In this document: positions 6,500 through 13,525 of the stretch, piece by piece
Layout: every line of letters starts with the position of its first letter
Numbering within the stretch: the stretch's first letter is position 1
Assembly (NCBI GenBank): GCA_041670165.1
Contig: JBAXZR010000018.1
Coordinates: 1-22,725, forward strand
DNA length: 22,725 bases
Reading direction: 5' to 3'
Source of the DNA: JBAXZR01 sp041670165
GTDB lineage: Bacteria > Bacillota > Clostridia > Christensenellales > UBA1242
Program-made: the position numbers and the translations under genes
Notes under the pieces: model-generated
Database searches by the model: none
The model's input: the letters and a program-made list of their open reading frames with translations, nothing else
Told to the model about the DNA's origin: nothing

Positions 6500-7762
6500 T
6501 TATAAGTCAAATGTGTTTTCATGCTGTGTGTGTTTGATTGAGATACGAATTGGTGTGGTTTCAATTGCTACATTAGGTGTGACTATTTTTTTATCTTTAT
6601 CAATTTCCTTTATGATATTTGTAGTGGTTTCCAATTTATCACCAAAAACTTCTATGGTTTGAGATGATGATTCAAATTGATTAATTTTCTTGTTTAATTC
6701 TTCTTCAATTTTTTTTGCTAAAAGCATTGACTGATCAACTGATTTATAATCGTAATCGTCAGTTTTTTTGACTTCTTTCTTTTTGATCTCTTCTTTCTTT
6801 TTGTCGTCGCCACCGCCACCTTTTCCGCCAGAACCACCTTTACCACCACTTTTTTCTGCTGAAGCGACTGGTTTTGGTGGTTCGATTTTTTTGGCTGGAG
6901 CAGGAGATGTTAAAACTGCTATTGTTTTGTCAATCATTTGACGGTAGTTTCGATTGATTTCATCAATTTGTTTTTTAACAAGTGGATCGTTAGCTTTTCC
7001 AGCTCTGCCAAGGCAAATATCAAAAAGTTCATTCATGAAACGATAATATTTGGGATCAGTTTTTGCAGGAATTTTGGTTTCAAATTCTTTGGCGATTTTT
7101 GCAAATTGTCTTAAAACAAATTCTCCATATTCTCCACTTTTTTTGAGAATCAAAATTCTTGTTTCAAAATATTCTTTTTCAAGTTCAGTCATGCCCAAAA
7201 TTTTCTTTTTTAGCATTTTCATTTTGTTTTTTGCGTTGATTAATTCAGGGCAAAGAGGAGTGTTTTTTTCAGCAAGTTGAAGATCATCAATTTCTGTTAC
7301 AATATTAAAAATTGTAAAAGCTTTGGTTGTGAAGTATTGATTTGAATCATCTGTGTATTTTGCAAGAAAGGTTGTGATGGTTTTTGAAATGATTCCATTT
7401 GCTTTTTCAAATTTTTCAACAAGCCTAAATGTTGCAGTTTGCAAATTTTGAACAGGTTCAGATATTGTAAGGGTAAATTTAACAGAAAATTGTTCATTAT
7501 CTTTGCCAAAGATTGCAATTAAATAATAAACATTATCAATTTTTTCTGTAATTTTTTTTGTTATTGCAACAAGTTCTTGTACTTTTTTTTCTGAAATGGA
7601 ATAGGTGTCAGTAGAGTCAAAACTGCCCAAAAGTCCGTTTGAAAATTCGTCCATTTTTTTCTTGGTAAAATTGTAGTCTGACTTTTCCTTGTCAGCTAAA
7701 ACATTGCCAACTTCATCAGCAAGATTTAACAAATTTTCTTCTTGTCTTTCGTTTTGAGCCAT
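6500..7762 (-). CDS. Hypothetical protein, paralog of the 4585-5790 product, with Gly/Lys linker
   Basis: 420 residues, ATG with AAGGAGG upstream. No signal peptide or membrane segment. Residues about 35-150 align with the 4585-5790 protein (NGLLGSFDSTDTY, FSVKFTLTIS, QTATFRLVEKFEK, TITTFLAKYTDDSN, FTIFNI). Next comes a helical middle, then a Pro/Ala/Lys stretch and a Gly-rich linker (SGGKGGSGGKGGGG, about 305-320), a Lys/Glu block and a predicted helical C-terminus with IEEELNKKINQFESSSQTIE. The shared domain followed by different low-complexity tails suggests one conserved fold with different effector or surface tails. Function unknown. It has its own strong promoter. Confidence 0.75.
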   Translation of the reverse strand: MAQNERQEENLLNLADEVGNVLADKEKSDYNFTKKKMDEFSNGLLGSFDSTDTYSISEKKVQELVAITKKITEKIDNVYYLIAIFGKDNEQFSVKFTLTISEPVQNLQTATFRLVEKFEKANGIISKTITTFLAKYTDDSNQYFTTKAFTIFNIVTEIDDLQLAEKNTPLCPELINAKNKMKMLKKKILGMTELEKEYFETRILILKKSGEYGEFVLRQFAKIAKEFETKIPAKTDPKYYRFMNELFDICLGRAGKANDPLVKKQIDEINRNYRQMIDKTIAVLTSPAPAKKIEPPKPVASAEKSGGKGGSGGKGGGGDDKKKEEIKKKEVKKTDDYDYKSVDQSMLLAKKIEEELNKKINQFESSSQTIEVFGDKLETTTNIIKEIDKDKKIVTPNVAIETTPIRISIKHTQHENTFDL

Positions 7763-7785
7763 ATCTTGCCTCCTTGTTTACTATC

Positions 7786-7814
7786 ATTATACACATATTG
7801 AATAAGCATATCAA
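7786..7814 (-). promoter_or_regulatory. Sigma-A promoter of the 6500-7762 gene
   Basis: On the minus strand TTGATA (7814-7809), 17-nt spacer, TATAAT (7791-7786). It lies between the end of the TraX gene and the start codon, with a leader of about 17 nt, so the gene is transcribed independently of traX. Confidence 0.6.
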
Positions 7815-7823
7815 GACTTCGTT

Positions 7824-8534
7824 TTAAACAATTAAAGTTAGTAAATAAAGTAGTGTCAGATGAAGCGGATAAAAAATATAAAAAAACCATTTGAATGTCT
7901 TTTTTCCTTGATTTGAACCTGTCAACGCAATTAATGGAATTGCTAGCAATGAATAGCATTGTATATAGGCACAAGATAAGTATCCTTGAACCAAACAAAA
8001 AATGCAATACAAAAATGTTAGAGCAATGAAGATTATATATTTCTCAGAATTGTTTTCTTTTAGCTCCCAAAAAATGAAAGGTAGCAAAACACCAAGAAAT
8101 CCATATTCAAAACATAGCAGTTCTGACACTATAACGAATATTGTAATAACTGCAAAGATTGTTATTGCACGAAAGAACTTGTCAAGTTTTGCTAATTTGA
8201 ATGATGATTTATTAATTATTTCAAAAGTTAACATTAGTAAGATTGAAAGAGCAAAGGTGAATAAAATATTTGGGTTTAAAGTTTTGAATATTAAATAGTA
8301 AGGATAGATTGAAATGACTCCAAAAAGAAATATTCTTAACAAGTATTTAATTTTGTTTTTTGTTTTTGAGTAGCCCCTTGCAATTAAAAATGCAAAAATT
8401 GGAAAAGCAAATCTTCCTATGATTCTGAAAATTATTATTTCACTAAAAAAAACCAAGCCAATATGATCAATCAACATACTAAGCACTGCAATAAATTTGA
8501 AAGTTGTTTGATTTAGTAAATTGCTTTTATTCAT
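7824..8534 (-). CDS. TraX family membrane protein
   Basis: 236 residues, ATG at 8534; the ribosome site is weak. Seven or more hydrophobic membrane segments are visible. The N-terminal MLIDHIGLVFF and the RIIGRFAFPIFAFLIARGY block are hallmarks of the TraX family, integral membrane acyltransferases named after the F-plasmid pilin acetylase but common on Firmicute chromosomes, where the substrate is unknown (cell-surface acylation is likely). No conjugation genes accompany it, so a role in transfer is unlikely. It follows prfA after a terminator and may depend on read-through or an unseen promoter. Confidence 0.8.
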   Translation of the reverse strand: MNKSNLLNQTTFKFIAVLSMLIDHIGLVFFSEIIIFRIIGRFAFPIFAFLIARGYSKTKNKIKYLLRIFLFGVISIYPYYLIFKTLNPNILFTFALSILLMLTFEIINKSSFKLAKLDKFFRAITIFAVITIFVIVSELLCFEYGFLGVLLPFIFWELKENNSEKYIIFIALTFLYCIFCLVQGYLSCAYIQCYSLLAIPLIALTGSNQGKKTFKWFFYIFYPLHLTLLYLLTLIV

Positions 8535-8561
8535 CTAATCTTAATAATAATCAATTTGAAC

Positions 8562-8585
8562 AAAAAAAGCAAACTTTCGTTTGCT
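8562..8585 (-). terminator. Terminator after prfA
   Basis: On the minus strand AGCAAAC, loop GAAA, GTTTGCT, then a run of seven T (plus-strand A-run 8562-8568). It separates prfA from the TraX gene. Confidence 0.8.
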
Positions 8586-8591
8586 AAATTT

Positions 8592-9656
8592 TTAAGCATT
8601 TTCAAGTTTTGCTTTTTGATCGGCAATTGTTAACTCTTTAATCATTTCATCAATGTAACCGCCCATAAATGCATCTATTGAATAGACAGTGAAACCTATG
8701 CGGTGATCAGTTACTCTTCCTTGTGGAAAATTGTATGTTCGAATGCGTTCACATCTATCGCCTGAACCAATTTGGCTTTTTCTATTTGCGGAAAGGGCAT
8801 CTTTTTGTTGAGTGTTGTAATAATCATTCAACTTGCTCTTTAGGAGGCTCATGGCAAGTTCTCTGTTTTTAATTTGGCTTCGTTCTTGCTGGCAAGCAAC
8901 AACCATTCCTGTTGGCAAGTGAGTTAGGCGGATTGCACTTTCAGTTTTGTTTACATGTTGTCCTCCAGCACCACTGCTTCGGTATGTGTCAACTTTCAAA
9001 TCTTTTTCATTGATTTCAAAATTGACCTCTGTGGTTTCTGGTAAAATGGCAACAGTTGCTGTTGAAGTGTGAATTCTGCCTTGAGTTTCTGTTTCAGGAA
9101 CTCTTTGAACTCGGTGAACACCGCTTTCAAATTTGAGGGCAGCATAAGCTCCTTTTCCTTTAATCATGAAAGAAGCTTCTTTGATTCCGCCAATTTCATT
9201 TTCATATATGTCGTTGATTTCAACTGCCCAGCCTTTTCTTGATGCAAAGGCAACATACATATTCATGAGTCTTGATGCAAACAAAGCGGCTTCATCTCCA
9301 CCAACTCCGCCTCTGATTTCAACAATAACATTTTTGTCATCGTTTTCATCTTTTGGAATCAACATAACTTTGACATCTTCATTTATAGCATCAATTTTGT
9401 CCCTAAGAGCATAAACTTCTTCATTTAAAAAAGCTTTCATTTCTGGGTCTTTTTCTTCTTGCATAATTTTTCTTGAGCTTTCAAATTCATTTGTAAGCTT
9501 AACAAGCTTGTTGTGAGCTTCCCAAATTGGTTCAAGAGAAGCATGTTCTTTTGCAAGCTTTTTCCAGTTTTCTATGTCAGTTATTGTTTCATTTTGAGAT
9601 AACAATTTTGTAATCTCATCATATCGTTCAGCAATTTTTGTGGTTTTGTCAATCAT
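8592..9656 (-). CDS. prfA: Peptide chain release factor 1
   Basis: 354 residues, ATG with AAGGTG upstream. RF1 ends translation at UAA and UAG. The catalytic GGQ lies at residues 231-233 in SSGAGGQHVNKTES. The stop-codon recognition tripeptide PxT is PET at 187-189, followed by QGRIHTSTATVAILPE, which is the class-1 RF1 version rather than RF2 (SPF). The N-terminal helical domain and length are normal. The GGQ glutamine is the substrate of PrmC, encoded directly upstream, 33 nt away in the same operon. Confidence 0.96.
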   Translation of the reverse strand: MIDKTTKIAERYDEITKLLSQNETITDIENWKKLAKEHASLEPIWEAHNKLVKLTNEFESSRKIMQEEKDPEMKAFLNEEVYALRDKIDAINEDVKVMLIPKDENDDKNVIVEIRGGVGGDEAALFASRLMNMYVAFASRKGWAVEINDIYENEIGGIKEASFMIKGKGAYAALKFESGVHRVQRVPETETQGRIHTSTATVAILPETTEVNFEINEKDLKVDTYRSSGAGGQHVNKTESAIRLTHLPTGMVVACQQERSQIKNRELAMSLLKSKLNDYYNTQQKDALSANRKSQIGSGDRCERIRTYNFPQGRVTDHRIGFTVYSIDAFMGGYIDEMIKELTIADQKAKLENA

Positions 9657-9689
9657 AATTTTTCACCTTTTTATTTTTAAATTTGTTAA

Positions 9690-10589
9690 TTATATTTTTC
9701 TTTGGTTCAATTTTTCACAAATTACAATTCTTGGGTTGTTAAAAACATCTTTGTAGCAATTAACAATTTCAAAATGCTTTTTGAATATATTTTTAACTTC
9801 TTCTTCTTGTTTGTAACCAATTTCCATAATCAAAATTCCATCGTTGTGTAAAAATTTTGACACATTCAAAGCAATATTTTCATAAAATTTTAGTCCACTT
9901 TTTCCACCGTCAAGAGCAAGACTAGGTTCGTAGTCAACAACTTCTTTTGAAATTTCTTTTAACTCTTCTGATTTTAGATATGGTGGATTACTTAGTATGA
10001 TATGATATTTTTTGTCTTTTGGCAAGGACGAAAACATATCACTTTTTATTAGTTTGATTTCACAATCGTTAAGAAAGGCATTTTTTTTTGCAATATAAAG
10101 AGCTTTTGAAGATATGTCAGTTGCAGTTACATTTGAAGTAGGGTAGTTCTTTTTTATGGCAATTGCAATTGCTCCACTGCCTGTGCATAAATCAAGAACA
10201 CTTGGATATGAAAAGTATTTTGCATTTTTAAGAGCAAAGCTCACAAGTTCTTCAGTTTCAGGTCTTGGCGAAAGCACATTTGAATTAACTTTTAAATTTA
10301 GCCCATAAAAATTTGTTGAGCCAAAGATTATACTGATAGGTTTTCCTTGCAATCTTTCTTTTGATTTTTTTTCAATTTTTTTCCATATTTCAAAGGTTAT
10401 ACCATGGCAAATCGGAAGTTCAGAACGATTAATTTTAAGAGTCAAAGCTAAAAGCCAATCAATGTCGCTTATTTCAATTTCAGGATTTTTTTTAAAAAAA
10501 ACAGAAAGAAATTTTTTTGCAAAAAAAACTTTCAAAAGATTATTCTTTTGATTTTCTTTCCAAAATTGATTCCAAATGTTTTTTTTCAT
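9690..10589 (-). CDS. prmC: Release factor glutamine N5-methyltransferase PrmC (HemK)
   Basis: 299 residues, ATG with AGGA upstream. PrmC methylates the GGQ glutamine of release factors with S-adenosylmethionine. The SAM-binding motif DLCTGSGA is at 133-140 and the catalytic NPPY at 201-204 (SNPPYL). The family block SPRPETEELV is at 107-116 and GKPISIIFG at about 82-90. The first 40 residues are unusually basic and aromatic, a small addition to the N-terminal substrate-binding domain. prfA follows and rpmE precedes, the gene order common in Clostridia. Confidence 0.94.
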   Translation of the reverse strand: MKKNIWNQFWKENQKNNLLKVFFAKKFLSVFFKKNPEIEISDIDWLLALTLKINRSELPICHGITFEIWKKIEKKSKERLQGKPISIIFGSTNFYGLNLKVNSNVLSPRPETEELVSFALKNAKYFSYPSVLDLCTGSGAIAIAIKKNYPTSNVTATDISSKALYIAKKNAFLNDCEIKLIKSDMFSSLPKDKKYHIILSNPPYLKSEELKEISKEVVDYEPSLALDGGKSGLKFYENIALNVSKFLHNDGILIMEIGYKQEEEVKNIFKKHFEIVNCYKDVFNNPRIVICEKLNQRKI

Positions 10590-10611
10590 ATATTCCTAAT
10601 GTTATTAATTA

Positions 10612-10636
10612 CAAAAAAAAAGTGCCGTAGGGCACT
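10612..10636 (-). terminator. Terminator or attenuator after rpmE
   Basis: Minus strand AGTGCC (10636-10631), 4-nt loop, GGCACT (10626-10621), then a T-run corresponding to the plus-strand A-run 10612-10620. It lies between rpmE and prmC and would reduce read-through into prmC-prfA. Confidence 0.75.
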
Positions 10637-10642
10637 CCAAGA

Positions 10643-10846
10643 TTAGATTGAAAACTTTTTCTTAAATTTGTCAACTCTTCCGCTTGTATCAACAAGTTTT
10701 TGTGTTCCTGTGAAGAATGGGTGACATTTGTTGCAAATATCAACTTTCATAACAGAACCAGCATATGTTGAACGGGTTGTAAATGAATTGCCACATGCGC
10801 AACTCACTTCAACTTCGTGATAATCTGGATGAATTTTTTCTTTCAT
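10643..10846 (-). CDS. rpmE: 50S ribosomal protein L31, zinc-binding type
   Basis: 67 residues, ATG with AAGAGGTG upstream. The start MKEKIHPDYHEVEVSC and the end segment SGRVDKFKKKF are characteristic of bacterial L31. Four cysteines (16, 18, 38, 41: CAC and CNKC) mark the zinc-containing C+ form, in contrast to the zinc-free paralog made under zinc limitation. A strong promoter lies upstream and a terminator directly downstream. The leader has possible structure (see 10847-10919). Confidence 0.96.
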   Translation of the reverse strand: MKEKIHPDYHEVEVSCACGNSFTTRSTYAGSVMKVDICNKCHPFFTGTQKLVDTSGRVDKFKKKFSI

Positions 10847-10919
10847 TTTGCACCTCTTAAAATTTGCTAACCGCTGAAACGAAATTTAATTAGACAAAAT
10901 TTTGTCAGGGTTATTTAGC
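10847..10919 (-). promoter_or_regulatory. Possible structured leader of rpmE
   Basis: The leader between the predicted start of transcription and rpmE contains a perfect 14-nt palindrome GACAAAATTTTGTC (10893-10906). The sequences flanking it are partly complementary: CTG and TAA/TTGC elements on the 5' side match CAG and TTAGCAA near the ribosome site. Firmicute L31 genes are known to carry autoregulatory leaders in some groups; whether this is one is inference. The palindrome could instead be a repressor operator. Confidence 0.35.
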
Positions 10920-10925
10920 TTTGCA

Positions 10926-10954
10926 ATTCTATCACGGGCAAAGTCCTTTGTCAA
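10926..10954 (-). promoter_or_regulatory. Strong sigma-A promoter of rpmE
   Basis: Minus strand TTGACA (10954-10949), 17-nt spacer ending in TGA (extended -10), TAGAAT (10931-10926). The -35 is a consensus match. Confidence 0.7.
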
Positions 10955-11073
10955 CGAGAAAATAATAAACTTTGTTTAACATTATTCATTTTGTTGTTTT
11001 CTGATTAAATTTATTACTTTTTTTAATGATTAAAATATTTTTTTGTGTTAAGAATTGATTCTTTATGATTTTA

Positions 11074-11304
11074 CTATTCTTTTTTGAGAGTGTTTTCCAT
11101 CAATTTTTTGAAAATCTCGTTGCTTTTAAGCAAAATGAAATATTCATTCCACCTGTATTCTCTTATGGGCATGGGTTTTTCATTTTCAAAAAACAGCACC
11201 ATTGCAGGTGAAATTTTGTTCCATATGTCATAAAATTTTATATCAGTTAATTTCCCCGAAGCAATCAATTTTTTTGCTTTTCCATGATATGAAAACCATG
11301 TCAT
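11074..11304 (-). CDS. Small hypothetical protein coupled to spoIIP
   Basis: 76 residues, ATG overlapping the spoIIP stop by one base (TAATG), which indicates translational coupling. The sequence MTWFSYHGKAKKLIASGKL, followed by a KISPAMVLFFENEKPMPIREYRWNEYF block, is soluble and mixed alpha/beta. I do not recognise a named family. The PAMVLFF and PIREYRWNEY segments look like conserved core strands and a helix. Because it sits after spoIIP it may act in sporulation, but this is only context. Confidence 0.6.
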   Translation of the reverse strand: MTWFSYHGKAKKLIASGKLTDIKFYDIWNKISPAMVLFFENEKPMPIREYRWNEYFILLKSNEIFKKLMENTLKKE

Positions 11305-12380
11305 TAGGTTGTACCTTTTCTTTTCGATTTTTTAAAAATTACTGTTACAATTAAAACTAAAACAACTGCTACAAAGCCAATGAAAATAGGCAATAAAACT
11401 TTTTGCCCAAGAACTGTGTCATTTGTTACAACATTTTCTGGAACAACAATTTCCTGAGCAGGTGGAACAACTTCATTTGTTTGCTCAAAAAGAGCAAGAG
11501 AAATTGTTTCGGCCAAAGGTTTGCAAGAATCAAAGACAAATTCTTTTTCAATTAAGTAAGTCCCCATTTCAAACAATAATGATTTTTCACTTTTGCCTTG
11601 ATTATAATGCCCATTTGCAATGTAGATGTCCAAGAAAAGCCAAGGATAATTTTGACTGGCAGTTGCCATTAAAAGAACTGCAAATTCTTCTATAATTGAA
11701 TAATTTGCACTTGCTCTTCCAACAACCATTCTGACTCTTGAATGTTCAGTTCCATTATAATTTGTGTAATAAGTGCTTCTGGAAACCCCATCTCTGTGAA
11801 TATCAAATATTACATCTGGAGAATAAGAATCCAAAAGTTTTTGAGCGGTTATTCCGCTTCTTGAGTAAGCATAGCTATCGTGTGGAATATGTAAGGATTC
11901 ATCAAGTGCAACATTTACTCCAAGACTTAGAAATTCATCTTTTAGTTTGTTTGCAACATCATGTATTCCACCTTTGCCATAGATGGTGCTGTAGCCGTCA
12001 GTGGGTTCAAAACTTTCATCATTATGTGTTAAATACATGGCAACTGTTGCATTTGTAAACAACATGTTTTTTGCATTTCCTTTGTTTACATTATGAACTG
12101 TGTAAGTTCCAATTTTGCTTGCATATCCAATTTTTTGTTCATCAATAGTTGATATTATTTGATACTTATCTAATGAAGGTAAAATGAATTGGTCGCCAAC
12201 ACAAGGATTTCTAGTTTGAGTTAAAAATTGGTTGTCTAAGGAATATATGCTATAAATTTCAGTTTCATCAAAAAAAATTTTGTCGTAAATATCTTCGCTT
12301 TTTGCAAAAGATTTAATGTTGCTAAAGCCTTGTGAAACTAATACAATTAGAATTATTGTTAAAATAATGAATTTTTTCAT
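11304..12380 (-). CDS. spoIIP: Stage II sporulation protein P (spore engulfment amidase)
   Basis: 358 residues, ATG at 12380 with a poor ribosome site. SpoIIP is the amidase and endopeptidase that, with SpoIID and SpoIIM, degrades septal peptidoglycan during engulfment. An N-terminal hydrophobic segment (about 4-20) exports it. The SpoIIP core is visible as YLTHNDESF (116-124), PHDSYAYSRSG (166-176) and FDIHRD (192-197), the conserved zinc-amidase positions, followed by RVRMVVGRASANY and LLFEMGTYLIE near the domain end. Unusually, a second hydrophobic segment (about 328-348) and basic tail close the protein, which would place the domain between two membrane anchors. It is in an operon with the 76-residue gene. 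Confidence 0.88.
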   Translation of the reverse strand: MKKFIILTIILIVLVSQGFSNIKSFAKSEDIYDKIFFDETEIYSIYSLDNQFLTQTRNPCVGDQFILPSLDKYQIISTIDEQKIGYASKIGTYTVHNVNKGNAKNMLFTNATVAMYLTHNDESFEPTDGYSTIYGKGGIHDVANKLKDEFLSLGVNVALDESLHIPHDSYAYSRSGITAQKLLDSYSPDVIFDIHRDGVSRSTYYTNYNGTEHSRVRMVVGRASANYSIIEEFAVLLMATASQNYPWLFLDIYIANGHYNQGKSEKSLLFEMGTYLIEKEFVFDSCKPLAETISLALFEQTNEVVPPAQEIVVPENVVTNDTVLGQKVLLPIFIGFVAVVLVLIVTVIFKKSKRKGTT

Positions 12381-12483
12381 ATTATTATTTTGATTAAATA
12401 TTAAGTTTATATTCTAAAACAAACAAAGAGAAAGATATGAGATTTGAATCGTCCACATTGGTGTTACTTTTGTTTTTTTGATA

Positions 12484-12522
12484 TAAAAAAAGCCCTGCTA
12501 AACTTTAAGTTTGAAAGCAGGG
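12484..12522 (-). terminator. Terminator of the decayed gene
   Basis: Minus strand CCCTGCT (12522-12516) pairs with AGCAGGG (12499-12493). An inner AAACT/AGTTT stem extends it, and a T-run follows (plus-strand A-run 12484-12491). It lies directly after the stop of the pseudogene. Confidence 0.75.
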
Positions 12523-12525
12523 AAC

Positions 12526-12811
12526 TTATTTTTGGCTTGATATCGGAAACATAACTTTTTGCCCTAAATCAAAAGGAAAATTTTGAGCTAATAAATTATG
12601 TGTGTTGTTAAATGGATTTTCTTTGTCTAATTTTTCTGTTTCTTTGTGGAACGCAAATTGCAAAGCTTCTTTTTTACTAGTTTTGACAAATTTTTGCTTG
12701 ACTTTTAAGCCTTATTCATAAAGATTGTTAAAAGTATCATCAATTTCATGGCCAAAATCTTTTTAGTGCATCAAAATTGGGTGTGTTATCAATATCAATT
12801 TTATAAATTTT
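12526..12811 (-). pseudogene. Decayed coding sequence of unknown family
   Basis: Reading the minus strand from 12811 gives a coherent hydrophilic protein (YKIDIDNTPNFDALK), interrupted by a one-base frameshift in an A-run near 12759-12764. It continues in the next frame as DFGHEIDDTFNNLYE, hits an in-frame TAA (12712-12714), then continues in the same frame with GLKVKQKFVKTSKKEALQFA and ends LGQKVMFPISSQK at TAA 12526-12528. Another stop (TAG 12812-12814) lies upstream. A terminator follows at the expected place. The pattern is a recently broken gene; the family is not recognised. The adjacent region 12815-13118 is very AT-rich, with a TTGACT at about 12899-12904 (minus) as a possible old promoter and nothing else seen. 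Confidence 0.55.
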
Positions 12812-13117
12812 CTAGTTTACAAATTTTAATATTTTTCTTCAAAACCAAAAAGTTATTGAATGCTTTAACAATATAAATTTATCATATATTTTACAAAAGT
12901 CAACAAAAATTCAAATTTTATATAAAATACAAATTCCTAAATTTGTTTTCAAAATAAAAAAATTATATTATTAGGGCAGTTCTTAATAATTTAACATTTA
13001 AAATATCACTCAATATGACAGTAATTTCCCTAAATTTTTATAAAAATTAATGTAAAAATATTAAAACTTAAAACATTAAAAAAATTGACAAAATTGATTA
13101 TTTAATTATGAAGACAC

Positions 13118-13149
13118 AAAAAATCACTTCATTAAAAGAAGTGATTTTC
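13118..13149 (-). terminator. Terminator of the phosphoesterase operon
   Basis: AAAATCACTTC (13120-13130) pairs with GAAGTGATTTT (13138-13148), an 11-bp stem with a 7-nt loop. A and T runs on both sides make it bidirectional. It lies about 120 nt after the zinc-ribbon gene; the stretch 13150-13270 holds nothing else visible. Confidence 0.75.
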
Positions 13150-13270
13150 CATTTTAAATATATAAAATTTGAAGTAATTACTAAAACATAAATTTAAATT
13201 TTGTATGAGTAAACTTTGTTTATCACAAAAATTTTAATAATTTGTAAATAAATTAAGAAGCTAATTGTTG

Positions 13271-13525
13271 TTATTTCAATTGTTTTTCAATATCGGCTAA
13301 GATATCAGAAATTTTTTCGCCACTAACTAGCCTTAATTTAATTGATTCAATATTTTTTTTAATTTCATCATTTAAGCACAGTTCATAATATTGAACACTT
13401 TTAAAACTTAAAGGATTGCCACAATTTGAACAAAAATTTGGTTCTGTTTCATTTACTGAACAAAGTTTTTTGTTGCAATTTGCACAGAGTATTTCTTCAT
13501 TTTGAATGGTGATACCTTTATTCAT
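13271..13525 (-). CDS. Small zinc-ribbon protein
   Basis: 84 residues, ATG with GGGAGG upstream. Two CxxC pairs, CANC (14-17) and CSNC (32-35, followed by GNPL), form a typical rubredoxin-like zinc ribbon. The C-terminal half is a charged helix (EIKKNIESIKLRL... ending ILADIEKQLK) that could dimerise or bind a partner. The gene overlaps the end of the upstream pseudo-phosphoesterase by 8 nt, so the two are translationally coupled. Function is unknown; an adaptor or nucleic-acid-binding role is possible. Confidence 0.75.
   Translation of the reverse strand: MNKGITIQNEEILCANCNKKLCSVNETEPNFCSNCGNPLSFKSVQYYELCLNDEIKKNIESIKLRLVSGEKISDILADIEKQLK

Noticed and set aside
7726..8298. Reading frames on the opposite strand or in other frames of the TraX gene and its promoter region
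   Set aside because: No ribosome sites, and they overlap a clear TraX family protein. Treated as shadows.
11423..12058. Plus-strand reading frames within spoIIP
   Set aside because: They lie antisense to a well-supported SpoIIP sequence and have unnatural composition (Leu/Gln/His rich).
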